NCBI RefSeq assembly: GCF_036370855.1
Contig: NC_088100.1
Location: forward strand, 40,124,254-40,188,253
Reading direction: 5' to 3'
DNA: 64,000 nt
Origin: Dromaius novaehollandiae
Lineage: Eukaryota > Chordata > Aves > Casuariiformes > Dromaiidae
Part shown: one piece after another, positions 37,740 to 48,443 of the stretch
How the letters are laid out: the number at the start of each line of letters is the position of its first letter
Numbering within the stretch: the stretch's first letter is position 1
Program-made: the position numbers and the translations under genes
The notes under the pieces: generated by a model
The model's input: the letters and a program-made list of their open reading frames with translations, nothing else
Told to the model about the DNA's origin: nothing
The model's database searches: none

Positions 37740-40700
37740 TTTTTTGCTTCCATCTCAAATGTGGTAACTTTCATGTTCATATCTTCCTTCTCATTAAACA
37801 CTGCTTTAATTTCCTTTATAAGGAGACTCAGCTGGACTTCTGACTATTCTCACTTTATCCCTACATTTCTTAATATTTAAGCAATCATTTTCTTCAGTTC
37901 CTTTCAAGCTTTTGTTTGTTCCCAACACCCCTTTTGAAGTGCTCTTTATCCAGCTGGGACTGACTGTCCCTCTTGTTTGAGATATAAATTCCAGATATAT
38001 TTCTGTAGATAGCTTTAAATAGATGCCAAGCCTTTTGCACATACAAGTCCTCGACCACCTAAATGCAGCTATCATCACTAACTGGAGTTCCCTTGATTTC
38101 TCAGTTTGACCTTTGAAATTAAGAACTTGTTATCAACTTAATTTGCTCCAAGCAGTATTTTTCTAATAATCTTACAAAAACCTGCTTCTCTCCAGACTTG
38201 AACCCAAAAGTCTCCAGCAGGTCCTCATGGTCTCTAACAGAAGTTCTTTGCCATCTTCCCTAACATTGACTAAACAAGTTTTTCTTTACCTTTCCTATCA
38301 CTATTTCTCTCTTTGCTATTTATCACACTGCAAATCCTAATCCCCCATCAATCCTTTTTTCCTCCCAAACATTACAACTGCTTTAATATTTGCATTCCTG
38401 TCCTACTTTCTGTTCCATCACGTTTTCTATTATCTCTAAAGGCTCTAGTTTAAGAACTAGTTTCAGTCACTTTGATTTTGTTGCCTGGGCTCCAATGATA
38501 TACAAACCAAAACAAAATGATATACAATCACCACAGTTGTTTCTTATTAACACAACATTCGGCCTGGAAGAGTTATAGTTCTCCTTTTAATTATCAGCTA
38601 CATATAGTCTATGAGAATAACACTCTCATCAATATTCCAACTTTTTCTCCTTGCTTTCCCTGCCCTGACCTCCGGTGTTCCTGTTCCTATTTACCTGATC
38701 TTTCTCTTCTAGTATCTTAAAACCAACAGCAGGATAAGCATTTCCCAAACTTGTTTCTTATTTTAAAGGTATTTCCAGACATTGATAGGTAAATATCCCA
38801 TGTACTTGCATGGGAGCTTAGATCAGGAAGAGTCCTTTTTCCTCCTACCTATCTCTAGTTAGGCCTAGCATCCCAAAATGTACAACCAAAGTATCTGAAA
38901 AGCCACAGAATATTCTGGCACTTAACGGCACAGGTTGATCTGAGACATGAGAATTGAAGTGCGGAGCCAAGAAAACACCATGGTACAGAAACACTGGATC
39001 AGTCAAGGAAGTGGCAAGAGAAAGAGGGAAGGAGTATATCTGAACCCCAAAGGAATTTTTGATGACGAGGAATTTTTACAGCCACAAGTCCTTATCTTAA
39101 ACTTTTATTCCTGACACACCCCAGTAATAAGCCAGTCAATTCCTCTTAAAAAGAAATTCCATCTTTTTACTGGTGTGAACTTCAGGTTTTTCCCCTTTCA
39201 GTGTCTATCTTTTTTTTTTTTCCTCCTCTTGAACTCTCACCTTTTTTTTCCCCCTTGTGCGATTCTGTGTCTTTCCCCCTGCCCCCACTTCTTCCTGAAT
39301 CTTCTATTTCCGTTTGTTTCTCCTCTGTATTTTCTAGCATAGCAAATGCCTTCCTTGACTACATTTTCCCTGCAATAGCCAGTCTTCCCTATCTTATATT
39401 CACATTCTTTCAGTGCCTAGAAGTCTGTCCCACAAGTCCTTGGAAGTAACAAATATCTGAAAAGCTTGTCTTCCTTACGCAATTTCTTTTGCTCCTGTCA
39501 CCTCTAAGCATCAGCTCTTCTCTTCTATGAGCTCTATCTACCACTTTGCAGTTTCTGTCAGGATTCAAAGATGAGATGAATCCCACGGCTTTTGTATCTG
39601 GTCACACGCAGCACTTTTTTTCTGTTCTTCAGGTCACTGCTATACTTGCCTCAGTAGCTGTCATCATATTTGCATTGTTGCCAAGGAAAAAAAGGAGGGG
39701 GGAAAAAACCCTTAAAATACTGCTTTTTGTTGTCTTTCTTTCCAGTTACTAACTCTGTTTTTTGTGTCTCTCTTATGTTTAAGCTTAGCAATGTGTCTCT
39801 CTTATGTTTAAGCTTAGCAATTAACTGCCTGTTAACTGTGATTAAAGGCAGGAATCCTCCCTTGCATAATGCCCTACAGGCCTTAGTGCAAGGCCTCTTC
39901 AGGATAGGACAGCTGAAGGACAGGCTCCTTTCCGTTTGATCCTGATGAGAACAAAACAAACAACCCTTACTCTAACATCTCTGAGCCCTAATCTTTTGTA
40001 TAAGCAAGAAACTCACGCTCCCTGTTTCTCCTTCCTTCCTGGCCTGGGCTCAATTCAGAAAACCCTCTGGGCAAGGAGGAAACAAGACAACAAGCTAAAA
40101 CAATGACAGACCATCAATTTAAATTTGGTGATTGTGGTTTACTCTTAAGTGAAAATAATTACAAATAACAAAATATAGGACTAAAAGAGTTATCCAGAGG
40201 ATATGCTATTTTAGCTCACACAGATAAATTAAGTAATTTAGAAAGACTAAATAAGTCTTTGTTTTCAGTTGTTTCTAGTATTTGCATCGTTCATTAGTAC
40301 TGGTGTAATAGGCAGTAAGGAGGTACATTTGGCAGTGAGGAATATGTGCAACTTGTTAGATACTTCTGGCACTCTATTAAGCCTAAGGAGGAGAAAGCTG
40401 AAAAAAAGTTCTCTGCTTCTACTTATGACAGAATGGGTTTCACATGTATTAAAAATTAGAAATTTAAAAGGTTTTAGGCTTACAGTAAAAAATAAGGTAC
40501 TTACTTGATTATTTACATGGAAAGCTAAAGACATACCTCTTTAGGCTTAGTGTTATGACCAGGCCCAGCTGTGTCTTCATGTTTTTGCATATTCAGTGCT
40601 GTCACTATGGTTGTCTACACTTGCAGAAACAGCTCTGCCATCTCAGAGGAACCTCTTCTCTTTCCCATTCCAAACAGCATCCATTCCATCACACACCTCA

Positions 40701-41480
40701 GCTTCCAACAGTACACAAGAAACAGGTAGTGCCACTTTTCCTTTACCACAAGAAAAGACAGCATAATCATCAAATCAGTTCAACAGTCATACTAGTTGGT
40801 GGGTGTAGAGTATCATATTAAACCTGGGCCTGAGCAAGACTGAATGAAACATTTTGAGGAGCCTGCAGCCACACTCTTTTCCAGACAAAGATATGTAATA
40901 GACCTGATTTAAATTAGTGCACAATTTCTGAACATTCTTAGTTTTCCAGATGATAGGAAATGCCCAGATTAATTCAGTGCACCTCCTCTCAATGCTGGCT
41001 GGCTAAGAGAAACCATCCAGTTCTGACAGACTGTGATCTCACTACAGTAAAATGTTTCTTTGCTACTTCCTTGCTGAAGGGGTGCAATGCAACAAAAAGC
41101 ACATGAAATCATTAACCTGTGGGAAAAATCACAGAAGACTGCAAGACATATCTTATGCACCTAGGCCAATTCAATGCCCACCAAACTCATCTTTTCCTCC
41201 CCATCAGATTCAATACCTCAAGACAATCTTCAATCTTTCTGATACTTGTGAAAGATAGAAAATGCCCCTGATCCTCTCAGGTGACACAGGGGAGGTCAAC
41301 TCTGGGCCTTGGAGCTTTCCACCACACTGAGGACACCTACCAGCACATGAGAGGGGGCCCTGACCAGCCCCAGGGCCAAGGAGCAGCAAAGGCCTCTAGA
41401 GCACCCAAATCTCAACGGCTTCACCCAAAGAGCAAAGTCACACTTCTCACTTCCAACTACAGTCACAGAGGCTAAAAGCC
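37740..41480. other. Intergenic upstream of ZNF292
   Basis: A pyrimidine-rich stretch (38.3-39.4 kb) and AT-rich DNA without supported genes. Part of 37.8-38.7 kb may be an extension of the ancient minus-strand LINE, but no motif proves it. An exact 29-base tandem duplication is at 39764-39821. Confidence 0.5.
39764..39821 (+). repeat. Exact tandem duplication of a 29-base unit
   Basis: Two identical, directly adjacent 29-base copies begin gtgtctctcttatg and end agcttagcaat. The lack of any mismatch in otherwise diverged intergenic DNA points to a recent slippage or duplication event, or an assembly artefact. Confidence 0.9.
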
Positions 41481-41482
41481 CG

Positions 41483-41500
41483 GCAGCAGCAGCAGCAGCA
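41483..41500 (+). repeat. (GCA)6 trinucleotide repeat
   Basis: Six GCA units just outside the ZNF292 CpG island. Short, and not inside a supported exon. Confidence 0.85.
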
Positions 41501-41676
41501 CCAGCCCCCGCTGGCCCAGCACATGCTCAGCACTCCCAGGATACAAGGTGGCCTCAGGACAAAACCAGGCACAAACTAACCCACCCAGGCACCCAGGGAA
41601 AGCAGCAGCTCAGCTCCCCACAAGGCCAGCCAGCGAGGGGGAAGCAGCCTGCGCAGAGCCGAGCCAAGCCAAGCCA

Positions 41677-41680
<4 letters not shown>

Positions 41681-41774
<94 letters not shown>
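41681..41774 (+). repeat. Hexanucleotide array (CGAGCC)15.7
   Basis: A perfect 94-base array of CGAGCC (GAGCCC) units, preceded by a short gccaa-type array at 41656-41680. It lies 360-460 bases upstream of the ZNF292 start codon. None of the six frames contains a stop, so it reads as dipeptide repeats (EP, SP, AR on plus; GL, GS, AR on minus), which explains the long spurious open frames here. Confidence 0.97.
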
Positions 41775-41863
41775 GAAAGCAGACCACAGCACCCCACAGA
41801 CCCCTCACAACCGCCCCCACCATTTGCCGCCAAAACCCGTCGGCAAGAAGGCGGCCAGGGCGG

Positions 41864-42057
41864 TCACGTGGCAGCGCGGCCGCCGGGCGCGTGGCGTCAC
41901 GTCACGTGACAGAGAGGCGCCCCCCCCCCCCCCCCCCCCCCCCGCCCCTCCCCAGCCGAGTCCTCCGGCGCCGGGGCCGGGCCCGGCGCGCGCGCGCGCT
42001 CCCTGTTTTTTCCCGCACGTGACCCCTCCCCGGAACGTGGCATTGTGTAATCACGTG
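41864..42057. promoter_or_regulatory. ZNF292: Cluster of four CACGTG E-boxes in the ZNF292 promoter
   Basis: CACGTG occurs at 41865-41870, 41903-41908, 42016-42021 and 42052-42057, all within 195 bases. The second is embedded in the palindrome GTCACGTGAC, which fits the CLEAR element (TFEB/MITF) and USF sites. The fourth reads TCACGTGACC and the third GCACGTGACC. Such spacing ahead of a TATA-less start suggests regulation by bHLH-zip factors (USF, TFEB/TFE3, MYC/MAX); the factor is inferred. Confidence 0.7.
41920..41943 (+). repeat. Poly-C run (C24)
   Basis: Twenty-four consecutive cytosines between two E-boxes of the ZNF292 promoter. The complementary G24 is a strong G-quadruplex former and the C strand a possible i-motif. 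The length in the true genome may differ because such runs are hard to sequence. Confidence 0.85.
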
Positions 42058-42137
42058 ACCTGGAACGGAGCGGGAGGGGGGGCCGGGAGGCAGAGGGAGG
42101 AGGGGGGGCTGCGTACGCGACGGAGCGGGGTGCGAAG

Positions 42138-42299
42138 ATGGCGGACGAGGAGGCCGAGCAGGAGAGCGGTAGCCTAGGTGGCGACCTCCTGGAGCTGCGG
42201 CGCCTGCGGGAGCGGCTGCTGGAGCTGGAGACGGGGCTGCGGGAGAGCGCCGAGCCCGCTGTGCAAGCGGCTACCGAGTATTGCAAGCAGCTCTGCCAG
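42138..42299 (+). CDS. ZNF292: ZNF292 coding exon 1: zinc finger protein 292, N-terminus (partial)
   Basis: The 54-codon first coding exon ends on a full codon at CAG|gtcagg. The translation starts MADEEAEQE and ends AATEYCKQLCQ; the human ZNF292 N-terminus, from memory, starts MADEEAEQE and reads AATDYCQQLCQ just before TLLEYAEKWK. The middle is a Leu/Glu/Arg-rich amphipathic helix (LRRLRERLLELETGL), as in human. The start context gcgaagATGG has A at -3 and G at +4, and AAGATGGCGG also matches the YY1 motif often found at start codons. ZNF292 is a very large nuclear C2H2 zinc-finger transcription factor; none of its fingers lies in this window. I looked for exon 2 (TLLEYAEKWK) downstream and did not find it, so only the 5' end is here. 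CGA is its divergent neighbour, as I recall for human 6q14. Confidence 0.94.
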
Positions 42300-42356
42300 G
42301 TCAGGCCGCCTCTCCCCTCCCCCCCCCCCCCGCCCGCTCTCTCCCCTCCCCCGCGG

Positions 42357-42428
42357 GGTGTGTGCGTGTGTCTGTCTGTCTGTGTGTGTGAGTGTATATG
42401 TGTGTGTGCGTGTGTCTGTGTGTGTGAG
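42357..42428 (+). repeat. GT-rich microsatellite (interrupted)
   Basis: Interrupted (GT)n with tctg and gtat variants, starting about 57 bases inside ZNF292 intron 1. It accounts for the Cys/Val-rich and His/Thr-rich long open frames on the two strands here. Confidence 0.9.
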
Positions 42429-44649
42429 GCAGCGCGGGGGGCGGGCGGGAGCAGCGCCGCCCCCGCCGGTGTGTGTAGCGGGGGAGCGACGGTTGGCGGT
42501 GGAACGGCAGCCAACGGCCCGGTGCGGCCGTTGGTCGGGGGCCGCTCGGAGTTAGTGCTGCGGGCCAGGCCCGGCGCTCGGTGCCGCGGGCGGACTGACG
42601 CCGCCGCTCATTGTGGGCTGAGATTAGGCGGCCCGCCCCCCTGCGCCGGGCGCTGCTCCGGCCGGGCCTGTAATCCCCTTCCCCCGCCTCCCCGGCGGCC
42701 GCCCCGGTTCTCGCGGTCTCTAGGCCCCTTTGTTGTGCTCTGCGGCTCGGCTTATCGAAGGGCCCTTTGTTCCTGGCGGTGACGGACTGAAATCCCCCCC
42801 GCCGTCCTCTGCTCTCCCCAGCACCCCTCCTCCCCCGGCGGCGAAGCGCGGCGCGAGCGGAGGGAGATGGGGGCTCCGCTCCCCCGCCGTGGGGCGGGGG
42901 GAGGAGCTGAAAGTCCATCTCGGGTCTCCTCTGCGCGCTGGCTCCTGGTTACGCTCGAGTTTGCCGTGCGGAGCCCGGCCTGGGGAGCCGAGAGGCGCCC
43001 CCTCCTCCCTCCGCCTTTCCCTTCCCTATCTCGTGCCCTGGAGCGATACCGGAGTTTTTACCATCCTGGGAAAGAGAAGGTGGCGGAGCGGAGAGTGTAG
43101 TTCAGATTCCGGTGGTGGTGGAGGGAGAGACTTCTGGGTCTGTGGTGCTGCTCGCAGTTTTCTTTCCCTGTCAAGAGGGCAGAATCGCACCTCTGCGAGA
43201 GGATCCCGGAGCTGCAAGTGTTTGAATCACCATTGTGTGCGGTTATTCTCGCCGTGACTGCCATCGGGAAAACGCCTGCTTCCCGTGTGTTTGGGTTAGT
43301 CTTGAGGCAGGGATGTTCGCAGGTGTTCTTTTTTTTCGTTCTATCTTTTTTTCTTCCTGAACTGGTGACCCTACTGAGTATCTCTTTCTAAATACACTTC
43401 TATGTACTAGCTCTACAGTTAAACTAAATACTACATGTTAGTCACTCACATTACAATGCAGGCCTATATATTGCTCTGATTTCCCTTATGTGTCCTTTCT
43501 CTGCTAACACTGGGTATGACACAATGTATCAACAGTTCCCAAATATTTTGCTCTCAGGCCACAGAAATCTGCAGAAATCACTTCCATACCTTTAATATGA
43601 GTTTAATAATCAGTAAATCTGGTAAAAGTAGTGTTTATTTATACATTGCTGTCAATTATTTGTGGAACAGTCCAATTTTTAAAAGGTGGCATAGTTAGAA
43701 ATGAATGAGTTGGATCGTTTTTAGCTGTGTTTTATTTGTGATTTTTGTAACTGTTTTCTTAAAGAGTTGATTCTTAGCCGTAGCCATTATAGCATGCTAA
43801 TTTGCGTATGTCTGTCATTTTTGGATTAAACTGGGTTGTACATCTTACTAACTGGGAAGATTCACTACTAAATACTTTAAGCATATTTCTTTTTCATATT
43901 TTATTTCATCCAAATAAGAATTTGTATTTTGTGTTCTTTTTCTCTGGTCAAAATTTATGATACTGTATTTGGATGGAATGACCCCATACATTAACAGAAA
44001 CAAGACTGGTTTATGTAGGTTCAGATCACTGTGTTGTTAGTCAGCTTAGTCTTTGTGCCTCCTTTCTTGAATTCATACACTGGGAGATGGCAGTCTGGCC
44101 TTTTTGGCTCCGACCTGACTTCTGACTTTTGAATGAACAGTTCATTGAGCTGAAACAGTTAGGTAGGTGGGAATGAAAACAACATCCTCGACATGTATAG
44201 AGTAAATCACTGCTGTCAATAGCAGGTTTATCAAATTACGGTTCTGTGTACATAGTGAGTGACTTTAGCAGTTACCTTAATTGATTTAGAGTTTAGCAAA
44301 ACTAATATTCTGATTATCATTTTAACATTTATTTTCAAAATCCATGTTAAGGCCTAAACTTATTAATTCTTTGTTAAACATACAGCTTTTAAAAACAAGG
44401 CTGGTGGGGGGAGGGGAGGTTTTTTACAGATGGACTTAGATATAAATTCATGCTTTTTGAAAATGGACTTCTGTCATTTCTGTACCAAGATTTATAGAAA
44501 GGCTGTATCTGTTTTTACAGTCTGGAGACTGTTAGATGCATAACAGCAGGATCTGAGACATGCCACTTAGTATTAAAAGACCTTGCTTTTCAAATTTTAA
44601 GCTGAGGTCTAAACAGATACTTAATGTAATAAATAGTAGTGTCATTGGA

Positions 44650-44711
44650 TGGGGGGGGGTTGGGTTTTTGGGGGTTTTTTGGTTTTTTTTTTTTGGTTTT
44701 TTTTTTGTTTG
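44650..44711 (+). repeat. G/T low-complexity tract with G runs
   Basis: A run of nine G, then ttggg, then t5, then ggggg, followed by T runs separated by gg. The G runs can supply four tracts of three on the non-template strand of ZNF292, so a G-quadruplex is possible. Confidence 0.85.
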
Positions 44712-47164
44712 CACCGGTTCAACAGAGATGATCTAATCTGTTCACCTGTACTGGTGGTACCAAAATAGTTGTACAACTTCATCTACAGTTTTAATCCTTT
44801 ACTGGGGCTAAAAAAATAACCTTAAGGAGTAGGATTAGCTACTTAGCCTCTGTAATGCAGTGAAAGCTACAGAAAACTCATATAGCAGTAAAAGTGACTT
44901 CAGAAATCTGTATTTTAAATAACATTTTAAAGGCATCTGCCATAATTTCTAGAATAAAGTCTTTGAATATGTATGCATTAAAGAACACTTTGACTGGTCA
45001 CATATTCAAAACTGACAGTCTTATTTACATCCTAAGTCTGGGAGTGCAGTGCTGAAGAAATGTTTTGGTGTTTATCTCAGTATAATTACACCTGCAATTT
45101 TTACGCATAGTTTCTAAGCATGCAGTAACTATACAAAACTTGGAAACTCTTGGTTTTTTTATTTTATTTTGCCAGGTAGTAATTCCAGAGCCCAGCAACT
45201 GCATAGTTTGTAGCTGTAAATTGATTATTTTAAATGAAGTGAGTAGTATGACTTTTTAGGAAATAAGTGTACTTTCATACTGAAAGAAGCTATAGAATGT
45301 GCATTAGAGCATTGAACGATTCTTAGGCTCAAAGGTGAGTAAGGGATTTAAGTATACCACTCATTAAATGAAGTGGGAGTTGTACAGACAAATCTTTTAG
45401 CTGGTTTTGAAAAATATTAATTTTAACTATTACAGATTATAATCCAACAGTGTAGAACAGTTGTTGCAAACACAGAAAAACAGGAACCCTTGTACCTTGA
45501 CAGAAAATAATAGTTATGGAACTGTTTTCTTCTCTTGTAGGAATAATGAAGTTTACTTTATGTGCAGCATTTCATTAGCTATAAATATTTTTATATTCTG
45601 TCTTCATTGTTGTTGCACTCTGAAATGTTACAATTATTCTTAAATTTTAAGTGGATTGTAGACTGAACCTTAATCTTGTACAGTATCTACATAAATGTAG
45701 TTGTGTCCTCTACTCCCGGTGTGCAACAGAAAGCATTTTCTTAGTTGTTGTCCAGTAAAATTTACATCAGTATGGATGTATGTAAAATGACTTTTTAATT
45801 GTAATTTATACTTTTCTATAGCTATTTAGTAATTAGCAAATTCATGACAGTTATTTTGTCATGAGCAATATGTTTGCAGACATGGGCGAACAAAATGAAC
45901 ATCTTCAACTGTAATGAAGATAAACTGAAAATGAATTTTGCAAGAATTTAGAATGGTTCTTGTTGCTGCGTGGTGGCTGGTTCTTTTTTTTTTTTTTCCC
46001 CCAAAGTTTGGTCCTACAGATAATCTGTACGTTATATTCAATTTTAAAAGACTAAACTTAGATTTTTCTGAGATCTGGTTGAATACAGGTTCCCATCCTA
46101 ACCTTTATTTTCTTAAATACCAGATTGAAAGCTGGTAACATAATTTCTTTTGGAGCTAGTTACTTGTGTAATCTTTATGGTACATATATTTACCCTTGAA
46201 TGTTCTTCAGTGGTTTATACATTTTATCTTTGATCTTATTAGTCTTCCCTCCATTGTTATTTTTGACTTTTCATCTGTTGTAAATCTGTACCTTAGTCTT
46301 GTGTTCTGCTGTACTTGATGTGTGATGCAAACTCCCCAAAACTGTAAGGCTGCTTCTTTTGTTATACTGCCTTACTAGTTGTCAACAGAAAAATAGTTAT
46401 ATCACAAACATCTGAAAATACTTGGACTGTCACGTTGTCCTTCCTCAATCACTTTGCTAATACTTCTTGTCTGATCTGTTGGTTGTCTTGTCACTGTCTG
46501 CCTCTTCCGGGAAAATTGTGTGTTGAAACGTGTTAAGTGTGTTTAGCCATTAGTATGAAACATTTATATCCTTTAAGTGTAGACAGTTTGTTCAGTGTTA
46601 GCAATTAACCTCGGATTTTCCTAGCACCAGTATCATAAGTATAACGCTGATGGAAAAACATGTAAAGTATGTGAGGTTTTTAGCTACATATCAAAACTTT
46701 TTTTTAAGCATGTTTTTCACTGATGTAATTGCTCCCTATGAGTGTATGGAGTTCGTTCCTGCTTTCCTCTTTTTTTAATTGATTTTTTGAATTGGGTATT
46801 GAGGTACTAGTGATGTATTAATTCGAGGCCGTGCGCGTATTGGTCCTGCCTCAACACATTGATGTCCTACCGTAATCTTCTGCCCCTGCACCCTTCTCAT
46901 CCCCCAAAGTGGAGACATGCTAGAGTAGATCTCAAAATGTTGGAGTATATATGACATCCTAACTTGAAAGGCAGGTGACTTTGAATTTAAGATGACCCTC
47001 CTAAAAGCAATCAAAATTATATATACAAAAAGGTTTTTTTATTAGATAACTGTAATCAATATACAAAAAGCATATGAACTTTTCACTAATCGTTTGCCTC
47101 TATTAAAGGTTAGTTTTATCTTCTTCTCTGGTACCTTGTTACTGTTACCTTTCAGTCTTCACAC

Positions 47165-48443
47165 CTCAGTCTGTTTGCAGCTTTCTAATGCTGTCACTCT
47201 GCTCACTGTCTTCAACTTCCTCTTTGCTTTTCGAGTCTTCTGTTTTCTCAACTTCCTCTTCAGACTCAAGATGACAGAAATCATCTTCAGTTCTTCACAG
47301 AATTTGAAATACTGTATTTCTTAAACACTTCAGCTACAACCTCTAGATTTATCCAAACCCAGTCTGTCTTAATGCAGTGACAAACGAGTGTTTCAGTAGG
47401 CTTTATTTTTCCTGTAGGAGTTAAGAGTATGATGCCTTGCCAAGAGGGATTCTGAGTATAAGGACCTCAAATAGTCTTTGAAGAGCTTGTTCACTATTTC
47501 ATGAGGCACTTGCAGTTGTGATGTCTTTCCATCTGATAGGACCATAAGGTCTGTATTCATTGGCAGTGAAAAGTACCATCAGCAAAATGCAGGGTGCACT
47601 TTTAATGCAACTAGAACGAGCATTCGTCTCTTTCTTAATAGTACACCTGGTTTCCAGACAACAGTCACCAAATTTTTCATTAAGTGTGTAGACATCCATC
47701 CTTGATTTTGACACCTAATAATTAGTCTAGGCTGCTGGTCCTTCAGCATGGTTTAAGATCACATTGGCTTCAAGATCACATATGGTTGCAGTTTTAAAAC
47801 GTCTGCTGATGCTACCAATATTACTGGAACATGCAGTTTACTTTTCTTGAAGTTTTTGTGGTCAAGGATTTTGTGCCTGTTCCTTCAATGGTATAATTAG
47901 ATAATGTCAAATAAACCATCTCATCTGTATTTCCTGTTTGGCTCAATAGCTGTTCTTAGTCTTCACGTAATACAGTCACGTACTACTGAGATACAGTGAC
48001 TTTTTGGTGAAGTCAGAAGGTGGATGTTGGCAAGGTGAAGCTTTTTGCTGTAGGCAAAATCCATTAAGATGCTTTTTTTTTTTAGGCATTAACCAGCAAT
48101 GGCCTAGAATCTTTCTGTGGAATATTTTGTGCTCATGCTATTTCTTGAGCTTTTAGTTTAATGATTTCCTATGTTACTGGGTCTCTGTCTCTTCTTTCAA
48201 GTATACGTAAATTCTTCAACTCTTTTGAGTCCAATGAGTGACTTCTGCATTGAGCTGACCCTTAAAAGCTTCTGTTTTGATATTTCCATCTTCATGATTT
48301 GCCTCTGTCACAATCTGTTTCAACCTGGTCTCACAGTTATTTTTTTCTGCATAGAGTACCACCATGAGTTTAAGATTCGCATCATAACTTCTTGTGGCTT
48401 TCCATTTTGTACTCATACCTGTGATCTCCAGATGATCTGCCAT
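47165..48443 (-). pseudogene. Decayed pogo/Tigger-type DDE transposase (BrkDBD plus DDE_1)
   Basis: Minus-strand frames hold the blocks of a Tc1/mariner-pogo transposase in order. A Brinker/Psq-like DNA-binding domain comes first, RSYDANLKLMVVLYAEKNN then VTEAN (about 48390-48270). The first catalytic aspartate block NTDEMVYLTLSNYTIEG is near 47930-47885 (family: DET-FFDMPSNYT). SADVLKLQPYVILK is near 47820-47780 (family: TADGTKLPPYVIFK). GWM is near 47697. MNTDLMVLSDGKTSQLQ and then NKLFKDYLRSLYSESLL run from about 47560 to 47430. An acidic tail ends at about 47170. The central LDSFRGH-like block with the second aspartate is unreadable, and the third aspartate (QPLD) is replaced (QVPH). Several frameshifts and stops are present. 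No terminal inverted repeats were identified. Confidence 0.85.

Larger units (their letters stand above)
41600..43150. promoter_or_regulatory. ZNF292: CpG island covering the ZNF292 promoter and exon 1
   Basis: GC content and CpG density rise sharply from about 41.65 kb and fall again at about 43.15 kb, in contrast to AT-rich flanks. The island contains GC boxes (ccccgcccctcccc at about 41940-41953), an alternating CG tract at about 41986-41999 (Z-DNA-prone), four CACGTG E-boxes and the ZNF292 start codon. No TATA box is seen ahead of the ATG, as is usual for a broadly expressed CpG-island promoter. The exact transcription start cannot be read from sequence; it is probably between about 42000 and 42130. 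Confidence 0.85.

Noticed and set aside
41548-42177. 209-codon plus frame, and long minus frames over 41554-41833, rich in Ser-Pro, Arg-Ala, Gly-Ser or Gly-Leu
   Set aside because: They are produced by the GAGCCC array and the poly-C run, which contain no stops in any frame.
42138-42782. 214-codon plus frame continuing past ZNF292 exon 1
   Set aside because: Only codons 1-54 match ZNF292; at CAG|gtcagg the sequence turns into low-complexity intron (poly-C, GT repeat).
41897-42918. 205-codon minus frames over the CpG island
   Set aside because: Antisense of GC-rich, GT-rich and exon 1 sequence with no conserved motif.
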